Shown: positions 27,565-35,785 of the stretch, one piece after another
How the letters are laid out: each line of letters starts with the position of its first letter
Position numbering within the stretch: the first letter of the stretch is position 1
The notes under the pieces: model-generated
Seen by the model: the letters and a program-made list of their open reading frames with translations, nothing else
Database searches by the model: none
Told to the model about the DNA's origin: nothing
Assembly (NCBI GenBank): GCA_902571135.1
Contig: CACGAU010000001.1
Coordinates: forward strand, 62,001-126,000
Source: an uncultured Pelagibacteraceae bacterium
Lineage (GTDB): Bacteria > Pseudomonadota > Alphaproteobacteria > Pelagibacterales > Pelagibacteraceae
Length of the DNA stretch: 64,000 nt
Reading direction: 5' to 3'
Position numbers and translations under genes: made by a program

Positions 27565-28242
27565 TTATTGTTGAAAGCTATACTTTTTCTCTAAATATTT
27601 AATCGCATTATGAATAATAAAAGTCATGAACAAATAAATTCCACCAGCAACAATAAATACTTCGATTGGTTTAAAAGTTGTTGAAATTATATATTTAGCA
27701 ACACCTGTTAAATCCATCAAAGTCACTGTGCTTGCTAAAGAAGTTCCTTTCATCATCAATATAATTTCATTTCCGTATGCAGGGAGTGATTGTCGAATGG
27801 CGATTGGAATTTGAATTTTGTAAAAAATAATCTTATTTGATATACCTAAACTCTTTCCAGCTTCAATAATGCCTGGTTTTATTGTTTGAAATGCTGATCT
27901 TAAAATTTCTGAAGTATAAGCACCGGTATTTAAAGTAAATGCTATTATTGCACACCAGTAAGGTTCTTTTAAAATAACCCATAGAAATGTTGTTCTTAAA
28001 TATTCAATTTGTCCTAACCCAAAATAAATTATGAAAATCTGAACCAATAATGGTGTTCCTCTAAATATGTATGAATAGCCATAAGCAAATTTACTGATAA
28101 ATATATTTTTATTTAATCTTAAAATTGCAAAGAAAAGACCTAAGAATAATCCAAAAAATAATGATGCAGATAATAATTTTAAAGTAACTACTGTTGCTCC
28201 TAGAAGTTTAGGGAAACTAGTCATCATTAAATCAAAATCCAT
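27565..28242 (-). CDS. Polar amino-acid ABC transporter permease (HisM type)
   Basis: A 225-residue inner-membrane permease with about five segments. The cytoplasmic EAA loop IIEAGKSLGISNKIIFYKIQIP and the NTGAYTSEILRSAFQTI motif identify the His/Glu/Arg/octopine permease family. It partners with the next upstream permease, with which it overlaps by one base, and with the binding protein. Its ATPase is not in this window. Confidence 0.9.
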   Translation of the reverse strand: MDFDLMMTSFPKLLGATVVTLKLLSASLFFGLFLGLFFAILRLNKNIFISKFAYGYSYIFRGTPLLVQIFIIYFGLGQIEYLRTTFLWVILKEPYWCAIIAFTLNTGAYTSEILRSAFQTIKPGIIEAGKSLGISNKIIFYKIQIPIAIRQSLPAYGNEIILMMKGTSLASTVTLMDLTGVAKYIISTTFKPIEVFIVAGGIYLFMTFIIHNAIKYLEKKYSFQQ

Positions 28243-28934
28243 TAATACCCCCTGCTATACTTAACTTCTAATTTATTAATTAATTTCATACTCACGTAAG
28301 TAAGCAAAAGATATAAAACTGCTGCAAATGAATAGAAGAATAATGGATCTCTAGTAGATCCTGCTGCAATATAAGATTGTCTCATTATTTCAACTAAACC
28401 TGTGACTGAAATAAGAGAGGTATCTTTTAAAGTTATTTGCCAAACATTACTTAAATTTGGAATAGCTAATCTTAACATCTGGGGTAGTATTATTTTATAA
28501 AATTGCCCAAACTTATTTATTCCAAGAACCTTTGCAGCTTCAAATTGACCTTTGTCTATTGATTGAATTGCACCTCGAAATACTTCTGTTGAATAAGCTC
28601 CAGAAATAATACCAATAGCCATTGATCCTGTAACAAAAGCATTAATTTCTATGTATTCATAATAACCAAAAATAGAAGCTACATACATAATTGCACCGCT
28701 TCCCCCAAAGAAAAAAAGATAAATTACTAATAGTTCAGGTACTCCACGAATAACTGTGGTGTAAAAATTACCTACTAAATTTAAAGTTTTATATTTTGAA
28801 AGTTTTAAAGGTGTAAAGATTAATGCAAAAAAGAAACCAACCAACATTGCTGTAATCGATACAGCAATTGTCATCAGGGTTGCGTAAAATAACTCGTCAC
28901 CCCAACCTGTTTTACCAAATGCGAGAAGTTCCAT
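28242..28934 (-). CDS. Polar amino-acid ABC transporter permease (HisQ type)
   Basis: A 230-residue permease of the same family (EAAKVLGINKFGQFYKIILPQ as the EAA loop, SGAYSTEVFRGAIQSID motif). It starts 6 nt after a 10-bp hairpin and without an obvious Shine-Dalgarno, suggesting a controlled, lower translation rate than the binding protein upstream. It overlaps the next permease by one base. Substrate class inferred from homology: basic or polar amino acids or opines. Confidence 0.9.
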   Translation of the reverse strand: MELLAFGKTGWGDELFYATLMTIAVSITAMLVGFFFALIFTPLKLSKYKTLNLVGNFYTTVIRGVPELLVIYLFFFGGSGAIMYVASIFGYYEYIEINAFVTGSMAIGIISGAYSTEVFRGAIQSIDKGQFEAAKVLGINKFGQFYKIILPQMLRLAIPNLSNVWQITLKDTSLISVTGLVEIMRQSYIAAGSTRDPLFFYSFAAVLYLLLTYVSMKLINKLEVKYSRGY

Positions 28935-28940
28935 ATAGAT

Positions 28941-28965
28941 TGGCGACTATATATTATAGTCGCCA
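28941..28965 (-). promoter_or_regulatory. Hairpin between the amino-acid binding protein and permease genes
   Basis: TGGCGACTAT pairs with ATAGTCGCCA (10-bp perfect stem, 5-nt loop), much more GC-rich than the surroundings. No T-run follows on the transcribed strand, so it fits an mRNA-stabilising or processing structure that protects the binding-protein message rather than a terminator. Confidence 0.65.
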
Positions 28966-28978
28966 GATCTGAAATTAA

Positions 28979-29830
28979 TTACATAGAAGCGTCGAAACCA
29001 AAGTGCTTAATAGCAAGTTTGCTAATAATTCCTTGTTTTCTAGCTTTATCAATTGCTTTATTGAAATCTTTTAAGATTTTGGCATCTCTTTTTCCAATAG
29101 CACTATCACTAGCTTGTCTGATACCAACACCTACACCATTACCAAATGCACCACCTGAAAAAGTTGGTCCAACTAATACAACGGGTTTACCTGATTTGTC
29201 TGCATAATCTGTGAATGCTACTGCTGCAGCTAAAGCAACGTCACATCTTCCAGAAGTTAGATCTAGGTTAACTTCATCTTGAGTTTTATAAGTTCTAACA
29301 TTCACACTTCCTACATCACCTGACTCTAAAAAGTTTTGGTGAATTGTTCCTGTTTGAGTACAAACAGTTTTACCAGCAAGTGCTCCTGTTAATGTCTTAA
29401 GAGCTTTTTTAACATCAGATCCACCCAATGATAAATTAATACCTTCTGGTGTATCCATCCCCTCTAAGCTTGAACCTTTCATTACCGCAAGAGAAGCTAC
29501 TTCATCAGCATAACCTTGTGAAAAAGTAATTGTTTTTTGTCTTTCAGCAGTAATTGACATTCCAGCCATTATTGCATCAAACTTTCTCATAACTAGAGCT
29601 GGTATCATACCGTCCCAGTCTTGTTCAACAATTGTACACTCATACTTCATAATTGTGCAAAGTTCTTGAGCAAGTTCGACTTCAAAACCTATTAGATTAC
29701 CTGATGCATCTTTTGAATTCCATGGAGGGTAAGCGCCTTCAGTTCCAATTTTTATTTTTTCAGCAGAAACATTTCCGATGATAAATAAAGAAGCAAGAAC
29801 TGTTAAAATAGTTTTTTTGAATATATTCAT
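28979..29830 (-). CDS. Polar amino-acid ABC transporter substrate-binding protein (HisJ/OccT type)
   Basis: A 283-residue binding protein with an N-terminal signal peptide (about 1-23, ending NVSA) and the SBP family 3 hallmark KIKIGTEGAYPPWNSKD...GFEVELAQELC. Two Cys near residues 48 and 55 and two more later probably form disulfides in the periplasm. Homologues bind octopine, histidine, lysine or arginine. It leads an operon with two permeases, but no HisP-like ATPase is present between 26.8 and 33 kb, so the ATPase must be encoded elsewhere or shared. Confidence 0.88.
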   Translation of the reverse strand: MNIFKKTILTVLASLFIIGNVSAEKIKIGTEGAYPPWNSKDASGNLIGFEVELAQELCTIMKYECTIVEQDWDGMIPALVMRKFDAIMAGMSITAERQKTITFSQGYADEVASLAVMKGSSLEGMDTPEGINLSLGGSDVKKALKTLTGALAGKTVCTQTGTIHQNFLESGDVGSVNVRTYKTQDEVNLDLTSGRCDVALAAAVAFTDYADKSGKPVVLVGPTFSGGAFGNGVGVGIRQASDSAIGKRDAKILKDFNKAIDKARKQGIISKLAIKHFGFDASM

Positions 29831-29890
29831 TATTTTCTCCTTTAATTTAAGAAGAATTATTTCACAATTTTTAATAAGAAAAAAGTAAAA

Positions 29891-30931
29891 TTAATGATTA
29901 ATTGATGAAGAAAAATTCCAAGAGCAATCAAAGCTTGGTATGTAAACTCTTGCTAATTTCGCGTTTCCAAAATTTTGGTTAAAAACATTCAGCCAATTTT
30001 CAACCTGTTGTGGTTTTTTATCCTGACTCCCTACTTGAGTTGTAATAACTCCCTTCGGTTTTAATATTCTGACTAATGAATCCATATTTTTTGCAGCTAA
30101 ATCTATACAAAACTGATCATCATTTAGATCAACAAAAATATGATCATAAGTATCATCACTTACTGATTTAATACTTTCGAAAGCATCACCCCATACACAT
30201 TTCACTGAATTTTTTTCTGTTGCTTTTTTTCCAATATCTCCAAGATGTTTATTGCAAACATCTACAACTTCAGGATCAAGCTCATACCAGTCTATAAAGT
30301 TAAAATCTTTTGAGATACATTCTCTTGCAACTCCTCCATCTCCACCACCAATAATTGCAGCTCTTTCGTTATCTTTGTTTAAATTTAAACCAGAACCAAC
30401 GAAAGTAGAGCTATATAAATGTTCGTCAGTAGCGGCAACTTGTATCTCGCCATCTATAAATAAAGACTTGCCAAATTGTTCTAAATCTAAAATCTCAATA
30501 TGTTGACCTACTTTAGATTTAAAATCTTCTAAAACATCATTTACTACATATGATTTTTGTAAGCCCGGCGAACTGTAAATATCATGATAAAGAGATTTTG
30601 TGTCTCTATTAAATTCTTTTTTAACTATTCTTTTATGTTCAAATTCTTTTTTTATTATATCAATTGCAACTGATGGGCTTACTTTGCCACAAGTAAAAAA
30701 ATCAAAGCTAATAATTCCTTTTTCTGGAAATGTATGAAAGCTAATGTGACTTTCAGCTAATAATGCTAAAATTGTAAAACCTTGGGGTTCAAATTTATAT
30801 TTTGAAATATTTAAAATTGTTACTTTTGCAGCTTTTGCAATATCATGAATTACTTTTTCAAATACAGATGGATCATACTCTTTAGTTGTTCCAATGATGT
30901 CTAGAGTAATATGCTCACCAACTTTAGTCAT
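29891..30931 (-). CDS. Fused S-adenosylmethionine decarboxylase - spermidine synthase
   Basis: A 346-residue two-domain protein. Residues 1-115 are a SpeD-type pyruvoyl AdoMet decarboxylase: the self-processing site is LAESHISFHTFPE with the pyruvoyl serine at 61, His66 and FTCGK Cys81, in the same spacing as the known enzyme (S63/H68/C83). Residues 120-346 are a spermidine synthase with GGGDGGVARE (decarboxylated-AdoMet site), YELDPEVVDVC and FVDLNDDQ. If both work, the chain makes decarboxylated AdoMet and uses it for spermidine, releasing MTA. It is the last gene of the mtnP-mtnA-aldolase operon, 4 bp after the aldolase. The fusion appears genuine: one uninterrupted frame without a start codon between domains. 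Confidence 0.88.
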   Translation of the reverse strand: MTKVGEHITLDIIGTTKEYDPSVFEKVIHDIAKAAKVTILNISKYKFEPQGFTILALLAESHISFHTFPEKGIISFDFFTCGKVSPSVAIDIIKKEFEHKRIVKKEFNRDTKSLYHDIYSSPGLQKSYVVNDVLEDFKSKVGQHIEILDLEQFGKSLFIDGEIQVAATDEHLYSSTFVGSGLNLNKDNERAAIIGGGDGGVARECISKDFNFIDWYELDPEVVDVCNKHLGDIGKKATEKNSVKCVWGDAFESIKSVSDDTYDHIFVDLNDDQFCIDLAAKNMDSLVRILKPKGVITTQVGSQDKKPQQVENWLNVFNQNFGNAKLARVYIPSFDCSWNFSSSINH

Positions 30932-30935
30932 ATAA

Positions 30936-31601
30936 CTAACTACTTTTATAATTTTTAACTTTTTCTAAGATTTTTTTCATTTCAGCTAATGAAAGATTCT
31001 TAGGTTCACCCATCTTTAAAGCAATAATATATTGATGGCAAATATTTTCTACCTCTTGAGCAAGCTCGAAAGCTTTAGATAAATTTTCTCCAAATGCAAC
31101 CTGTCCATGGTTCGCCATAAGACATGCTTTTCTATCTTTTAAAGCTTTAATCATATTCACTGAAAGTTCATGGGTACCAAAAGTTGCATATTCAGAGCAT
31201 CTAATATTTTCACCACCTGCAAGGGCAATCATGTAATGAAATGGTGGGATAGTTTTCCCGTGAGTAGATACTGCTGTAGCATGAGGTGAATGAGCGTGGA
31301 CTATTGCTTTTGCTTCCCACATATTTTTATAAATATCTTGGTGAAAACGCCATTCTGATGATGGATTTTTCCCAGAATTAAACCATGACAAGAAGTCTTT
31401 TTCCTCGGTTAAAGATAAAAAAACAATATCTTCTGGTTTTAAAGTTTCATACTTCTTTCCAGATGGAGTTATAAAAAAACCCTCAATACCATCTTCAATT
31501 CCTCTAACAGAAATATTTCCTGATCTTAAAGGAGATAAATTAGTTGTATTCAGCTTAATTGAATACTCAATTACCTCTTCTCTTTCTTTTAAATTTTTCA
31601 T
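30936..31601 (-). CDS. Class II aldolase (fuculose-phosphate aldolase type), probable methylthioribulose-1-phosphate aldolase
   Basis: A 221-residue zinc-dependent class II aldolase/adducin-family protein. It follows E. coli FucA closely: the PSSEWRFHQDIY segment with the catalytic Glu, zinc histidines in VHAHSPHA and ANHGQVAFG, and HYMIALAGG...YATFGTHELS. MtnB dehydratases, the other candidate, are less like this. Position between mtnA and speDE points to cleavage of 5-methylthioribulose-1-phosphate to DHAP and methylthioacetaldehyde (the DHAP shunt described in other bacteria). This role is inferred from similarity and context. It overlaps mtnA by 4 bp. Confidence 0.8.
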   Translation of the reverse strand: MKNLKEREEVIEYSIKLNTTNLSPLRSGNISVRGIEDGIEGFFITPSGKKYETLKPEDIVFLSLTEEKDFLSWFNSGKNPSSEWRFHQDIYKNMWEAKAIVHAHSPHATAVSTHGKTIPPFHYMIALAGGENIRCSEYATFGTHELSVNMIKALKDRKACLMANHGQVAFGENLSKAFELAQEVENICHQYIIALKMGEPKNLSLAEMKKILEKVKNYKSS

Positions 31602-32668
31602 TTAAATAATTTGCTTAATCCATCGAAAGAAGCTTCTGAAATCCCTCTTTCAGTTATTAATCCAGTTACATATTTTGCAGGCGTTATATCAAAAGCTAAA
31701 TTCATAGCTTTACTTTTAGTTGGGTATATCAAAACTTTCTTAATTTCATTATTCTCATCTATACCTTCAACGTGAGATAATTCCTCTGAATTTCTTTCTT
31801 CAATAGGAATATCTTTTGCATCTTTGATGTCCCAATCAATTGTTGAGCTTGGAAGAGCCACATAAAAAGGAACATTGTTATCATGAGCAGCTAATGCTTT
31901 AAGGTAAGTCCCAATTTTATTACAAACGTCTCCATTAGATAAAGTTCTATCAGTACCTACAATACACATATCAACTTCACCCCTCTGCATTAAAATACCT
32001 CCTGTATTATCAGCGATAATAGTATTGGGGATTTCCTCTTCGTTTAATTCGTATGAAGTTAAGTTTGCACCTTGATTTCTTGGCCTTGTTTCATCTACCC
32101 ATACATGAACTGGTATTCCTTTTTTATGTGCATGGTAAATTGGTGATGTTGCTGTACCCCAATTAATAGTTGCTAACCAACCTGCATTACAATGAGTTAA
32201 TATATTTACTGTATCTTTCTTTTTATTATAAATTTCTTCAATGATTTTTAATCCATTAATACCAATATTTTCACAAAACTTTTCATCTTCATCACATATT
32301 TCTTTTGCTTGATTTAAAGCAATACTTAATATTTGATCACTGTTAATTCCTGTTAACTTTTTTATCATTCGGTCTACAGCCCACTTTAGATTAATAGCAG
32401 TAGGTCTTGATTGAATTAATTCTTTTGCACTTTTTTTTATAAATTCTGGATCATTATTTTCTTGAATAGCCAGAGCTAGACCATAAGCAGCTGTTCCTCC
32501 AATTAGAGGTGCACCTCTTACCTCCATTACTTTAATTGCATTTATTGCATCATTTACTGTCTTTAGTTCTTTGATTTTAAATTGGTGAGGAAGTTTTGTT
32601 TGATCAATAATCTTAATAACATTGTTTTCAAACCAAATAGTTCGATGCTCTTTTCCCTCTATTCTCAT
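31598..32668 (-). CDS. mtnA: Methylthioribose-1-phosphate isomerase
   Basis: A 356-residue MtnA, which converts 5-methylthioribose-1-phosphate to 5-methylthioribulose-1-phosphate in MTA salvage. The catalytic Cys lies in LTHCNAGWLATINWGTA and the Asp in IVGTDRTLSNGDVCNKIGTY, both family-specific. The RGAPLIGGTAAYGLA segment near residue 55 binds the phosphate. It overlaps mtnP upstream and the aldolase gene downstream by 4 bp each (ATGA), so the three are tightly coupled. It is distinguished from eIF2B-like ribose-1,5-bisphosphate isomerases by the catalytic Cys/Asp pair and by its mtnP neighbour. Confidence 0.92.
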   Translation of the reverse strand: MRIEGKEHRTIWFENNVIKIIDQTKLPHQFKIKELKTVNDAINAIKVMEVRGAPLIGGTAAYGLALAIQENNDPEFIKKSAKELIQSRPTAINLKWAVDRMIKKLTGINSDQILSIALNQAKEICDEDEKFCENIGINGLKIIEEIYNKKKDTVNILTHCNAGWLATINWGTATSPIYHAHKKGIPVHVWVDETRPRNQGANLTSYELNEEEIPNTIIADNTGGILMQRGEVDMCIVGTDRTLSNGDVCNKIGTYLKALAAHDNNVPFYVALPSSTIDWDIKDAKDIPIEERNSEELSHVEGIDENNEIKKVLIYPTKSKAMNLAFDITPAKYVTGLITERGISEASFDGLSKLFK

Positions 32669-33537
32669 TTATTCAAAACTCTACCCGCTACAGTTTTTAA
32701 TTTATCTATAGTCTTTTTTGTTCTTTTTTCTGGAGAAGTAATAATTGCTACATCTAAACAATTGTTTGTTGGGTCATTCGGGTCAATATGATCTTCAAAA
32801 TTATCAATTAAATTTTTAATCATAACTTTTGCTTTTTCAGCATTACCTAATAAAACTTTTATTACCTGCTGAACATCAACATTTTCGTGTTCCGGATGCC
32901 AACAATCAAAATCAGTTACCATTGAAACAGATGCATATCTAATTTCAGCCTCCCTTGCTAATTTTGCCTCAGGCATATTTGTCATTCCAATTACATCTGC
33001 TTTCCAAGATCTATATAAATTAGACTCTGCTAATGTAGAAAATTGAGGCCCTTCCATAACCACATATGTTCCATTTCTTTGATAATCTATGTTTGATTTT
33101 TTAATTGCTTCTTCGCATGCATTCATTAATCCGTTAGAGGTTGGGTGAGCCATTGATACATGAGCAACAATCTCGTCATTAAAAAAAGTTTTATTTCTTG
33201 CAAAAGTCCTATCTATAAATTGGTCTACAATTACAAATTTTCCAGGAGGTAAATTTTCTTTAAGAGAGCCAACAGCTGATACGGAAACAATATCTGTTAC
33301 ACCTAATTGTTTAAGTGCACCTATATTTGCTCTAAAATTTATATTTGAAGGAGAAACAAAATGTCCTCTTCCGTGTCTTGGTAAAAAATAAACTTCCTTA
33401 CTATTATATTTAGTTTTTAAAATCTGATCAGAAGGTTTTCCCCAGGGTGTTTGTAAATCAAGTAATTCTCTTTCTTTGAATTCCTCAACATCATAAAGAC
33501 CACTACCACCAATTATTGCTAATTTATTTGTTGTCAT
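32665..33537 (-). CDS. mtnP: 5'-methylthioadenosine phosphorylase
   Basis: A 290-residue trimeric-type purine nucleoside phosphorylase. It has IGGSGLYDVEEF at the phosphate site, VYFLPRHGRGHFVSPS, VVMEGPQFSTLAES for purine/ribose binding, IGMTNMPEAKLAREAE and SMVTDFDCWH, all typical of MtnP. The enzyme splits MTA, the by-product of spermidine synthesis, into adenine and 5-methylthioribose-1-phosphate. It is the first gene of the operon that ends with the spermidine-making fusion, and apt, which reclaims adenine, is divergent 41 bp away. S-methyl-5'-thioinosine phosphorylase is the less likely alternative. Confidence 0.92.
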   Translation of the reverse strand: MTTNKLAIIGGSGLYDVEEFKERELLDLQTPWGKPSDQILKTKYNSKEVYFLPRHGRGHFVSPSNINFRANIGALKQLGVTDIVSVSAVGSLKENLPPGKFVIVDQFIDRTFARNKTFFNDEIVAHVSMAHPTSNGLMNACEEAIKKSNIDYQRNGTYVVMEGPQFSTLAESNLYRSWKADVIGMTNMPEAKLAREAEIRYASVSMVTDFDCWHPEHENVDVQQVIKVLLGNAEKAKVMIKNLIDNFEDHIDPNDPTNNCLDVAIITSPEKRTKKTIDKLKTVAGRVLNK

Positions 33538-33578
33538 ACTTCAAAAATTATTTATTTATACTTTTATATTTAACTATT

Positions 33579-34106
33579 ATGAATTTAAAAGATTATATTA
33601 GATCTATTCCTGATTATCCAAAAAAAGGCATTTTATTTAGAGATATAACTACCTTAATCAAAGATGAAAATGCATTCGCAGAAACAATTAATCAAATTAT
33701 TGAAAGATCAAAAAAATATAATTTTACAAAAATAGCAGCAATTGAGTCTAGAGGTTTTGTATTTGCTTCTGCTGTATCCTATATTCTTAAAAAACCGTTT
33801 ATTATGCTTAGAAAAAAAAATAAGTTACCAGCAGATGTTCACTCTGTAGATTTTGAACTTGAATATGGAACAGCAACAATAGAAGTGCACAAAGATTCTA
33901 TAAATGAAGAAGATAAAGTTTTAATAATAGATGATCTTATTGCAACCGGAGGTACGGCTGAAGCAGCCGCAAAATTAGTTGAAATTTCAAAAGGTAAGGT
34001 TGCAGCATTTGTATTTGTAATTAACCTATTTGATCTAGGTGGATCAGATAATTTGGTTAAAAATAATTATAAAGTTGAGAATTTAATTGAATTTCCAGGG
34101 CATTAG
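33579..34106 (+). CDS. apt: Adenine phosphoribosyltransferase
   Basis: A 175-residue type I phosphoribosyltransferase. The start MNLKDYIRSIPDYPKKGILFRDIT is the usual Apt N-terminus, so ATG 33579 is chosen rather than an upstream frame extension to 33516 that would overlap mtnP. The PRPP motif is VLIIDDLIATGGTAEAA, and the adenine-site segment is IESRGFVFASAVSYIL. Apt converts the adenine released by MtnP to AMP, so the divergent pair links polyamine by-products to purine salvage. The 41-bp divergent region must hold promoters for both operons. Confidence 0.93.
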   Translation: MNLKDYIRSIPDYPKKGILFRDITTLIKDENAFAETINQIIERSKKYNFTKIAAIESRGFVFASAVSYILKKPFIMLRKKNKLPADVHSVDFELEYGTATIEVHKDSINEEDKVLIIDDLIATGGTAEAAAKLVEISKGKVAAFVFVINLFDLGGSDNLVKNNYKVENLIEFPGH

Positions 34107-34119
34107 AAAACAAAAAAAC

Positions 34120-34128
34120 TTATCCACA
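34120..34128. promoter_or_regulatory. Single DnaA-box match (TTATCCACA)
   Basis: A perfect 9-mer in the 71-bp gap upstream of guaC. There is only one, and no cluster or AT-rich unwinding element typical of an origin, so it is at best a titration or regulatory site and may be chance. Confidence 0.25.
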
Positions 34129-34177
34129 GGCCATATAATGTTTGAAATAAATTTTTATGATTATAACTTAATTAACG

Positions 34178-35212
34178 ATGAGAATTGAAGAAGAGCTAAA
34201 GTTAGATTATTCAGATGTGCTATTTAGACCCAAAAGAAGTACATTAAAAAGCCGTAAAGACGTAAATCTTCTAAGAACATATAGATTCAAGTACAGTAAA
34301 AATGAATGGTCGGGCATTCCAATAATGGCAGCAAATATGGACGGGGTTGGAGAGCTAAGTATTGCTGAAAAATTAAACGAGTATGGAATGATTACTTCTT
34401 TAACAAAACAACATGATGTTAAAAAAATTAAACAAAATAAAAATATTAAAAAAATCTATCCTAATATCGCACTCAGTGTTGGTATAAAAAAAGAAGATTT
34501 TCAAAATTTGGATAAAGTATTAAAAGAATTTAGTTTCTTTAAATTTATTTGTATTGATGTTGCTAACGGATATACAGAACATTTTACTAATTTCATAAAA
34601 TCAGTAAGAGATAAATATCCTACCAAAACAATTATTGCTGGAAATGTAGTAACTGCAGATATGACTCAAGAATTAGTTTTAAGTGGAGCTGATATTGTTA
34701 AAGTTGGTATTGGACCTGGAAGTGTTTGTACAACAAGAATTCAAACTGGAGTTGGCTACCCTCAATTAAGTGCAGTAATCGAATGTGCTGATGCTGCTCA
34801 TGGACTTGGTGCACATGTAATTGCAGATGGTGGATGCACTTGTCCTGGTGATGTTGCTAAAGGTTTTGGAGGTGGAGCAGATTTTGTAATGCTTGGCGGT
34901 ATGCTTGCAGGACATGATGAGGGAAATGGTAAAATTGTTAAAGTTAATGGAGAAAAATATATAGAGTTTTATGGATCTAGTTCTGAAGTTGCAAATAAAA
35001 AACACTATGGTGGTCTATCAGATTATCGAAGTAGCGAAGGAAGAAAAGTAAGAGTAAAATATAGAGGTAAAATAAACGATACTATTTTAAATATTCTTGG
35101 TGGTGTAAGAAGTAGCTGTACTTATGTTGGTGCTCCTTCACTTAAACAATTAAGCAAATGCACAACTTTCGTTAGAGTATCAAATCAGTTTAACGATAGT
35201 TTAATTAAATAA
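34178..35212 (+). CDS. guaC: GMP reductase
   Basis: A 344-residue GuaC of the IMPDH/GMPR family without a CBS insert. It opens with MRIEEELKLDYSDVLFRPKRST, and has the nucleotide-binding AGNVVTADM, the catalytic Cys loop GPGSVCTTRIQTGVGYPQ and the FVMLGGMLAGHDE segment. It reductively deaminates GMP to IMP with NADPH. It follows apt on the same strand and runs towards the Gpt-like gene, so the area is a purine-salvage group. Its stop is 1 bp from the convergent Gpt-like stop. Confidence 0.93.
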   Translation: MRIEEELKLDYSDVLFRPKRSTLKSRKDVNLLRTYRFKYSKNEWSGIPIMAANMDGVGELSIAEKLNEYGMITSLTKQHDVKKIKQNKNIKKIYPNIALSVGIKKEDFQNLDKVLKEFSFFKFICIDVANGYTEHFTNFIKSVRDKYPTKTIIAGNVVTADMTQELVLSGADIVKVGIGPGSVCTTRIQTGVGYPQLSAVIECADAAHGLGAHVIADGGCTCPGDVAKGFGGGADFVMLGGMLAGHDEGNGKIVKVNGEKYIEFYGSSSEVANKKHYGGLSDYRSSEGRKVRVKYRGKINDTILNILGGVRSSCTYVGAPSLKQLSKCTTFVRVSNQFNDSLIK

Positions 35213-35213
35213 T

Positions 35214-35732
35214 TTATTTTTCAAACTTAAAATCTTTAATATTTGTAGTTTCATATTTCTCAAAAGGCATATGTATCCAAGGAGAATCTTTTAAGTAATC
35301 TACAGAATAATCAGGTTTAAATTTAGAAGTTGATTTATGCCATAAAACTGCAGTTTTAATTTTTTCATCAAAATAAAAACCATAAAAATGTTCTAACCAT
35401 TTAATACTTTTTATTAAAGTTTTTCCAGAATCAGCTAAATCATCAACTAATAAAACATGCGATCCCAAATTTGGAGTAGTTTTTGCTAAATCTCTTGAAA
35501 AAGTAAACTGTCCTTGTTGATTTTTTATATCATCACTATCACCATGGTAAGATTCAACAGATAAGATAGCTAGAGGGACATTAAAAAGTCTACTAAAAAT
35601 ATCTCCAACTCTTAATCCACCTTTTGCAATACAAATTATTTGATTAAACTTTAAATTATCATCATGAATTTTTTTAGCTAATTGCTCTATCTTTTTATGA
35701 TAATCTTCCCAAGTTATATAAATATCTTTCAT
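35214..35732 (-). CDS. Purine phosphoribosyltransferase (Gpt/xanthine-guanine type)
   Basis: A 172-residue phosphoribosyltransferase. The PRPP motif VLLVDDLADSGKT is near residue 97, with IICIAKGGLRVGD as the pyrophosphate-binding loop and PWIHMPFE near the end as in Gpt. It probably salvages xanthine, guanine or hypoxanthine. The frame extends another 25 codons upstream, but that part reads through a copied tRNA-Met 3' half and is not a real N-terminus. ATG 35732 is only 6 nt from the copied CCA and has no Shine-Dalgarno. If the ancestral tRNA-Met once abutted this gene, tRNA processing would leave a nearly leaderless message. Confidence 0.78.
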   Translation of the reverse strand: MKDIYITWEDYHKKIEQLAKKIHDDNLKFNQIICIAKGGLRVGDIFSRLFNVPLAILSVESYHGDSDDIKNQQGQFTFSRDLAKTTPNLGSHVLLVDDLADSGKTLIKSIKWLEHFYGFYFDEKIKTAVLWHKSTSKFKPDYSVDYLKDSPWIHMPFEKYETTNIKDFKFEK

Positions 35733-35738
35733 AATTTT

Positions 35739-35785
35739 TGGTAGCGGGAAGTGGGATCGAACCACTGACCTCGGGCTTATGAGTC
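35739..35785. repeat. 47-bp copy of the tRNA-Met 3' half (candidate attachment site, gpt side)
   Basis: Exactly identical to 37748-37794, the tRNA-Met gene from the CCA end through the anticodon. Similarity stops sharply at both edges. The 5' half of a tRNA is absent, so it cannot make a tRNA. This is what tyrosine recombinases targeting tRNA genes leave at the distal end of an element. Confidence 0.88.

Noticed and set aside
33516-33578. Longer Apt reading frame starting at 33516
   Set aside because: It would overlap mtnP on the other strand and add a hydrophobic stretch not found in Apt; ATG 33579 gives the canonical start.
34120-34128. Replication origin
   Set aside because: Only one DnaA box, no box cluster, no AT-rich unwinding element beyond background, and no dnaA/parAB/gidA-type genes.
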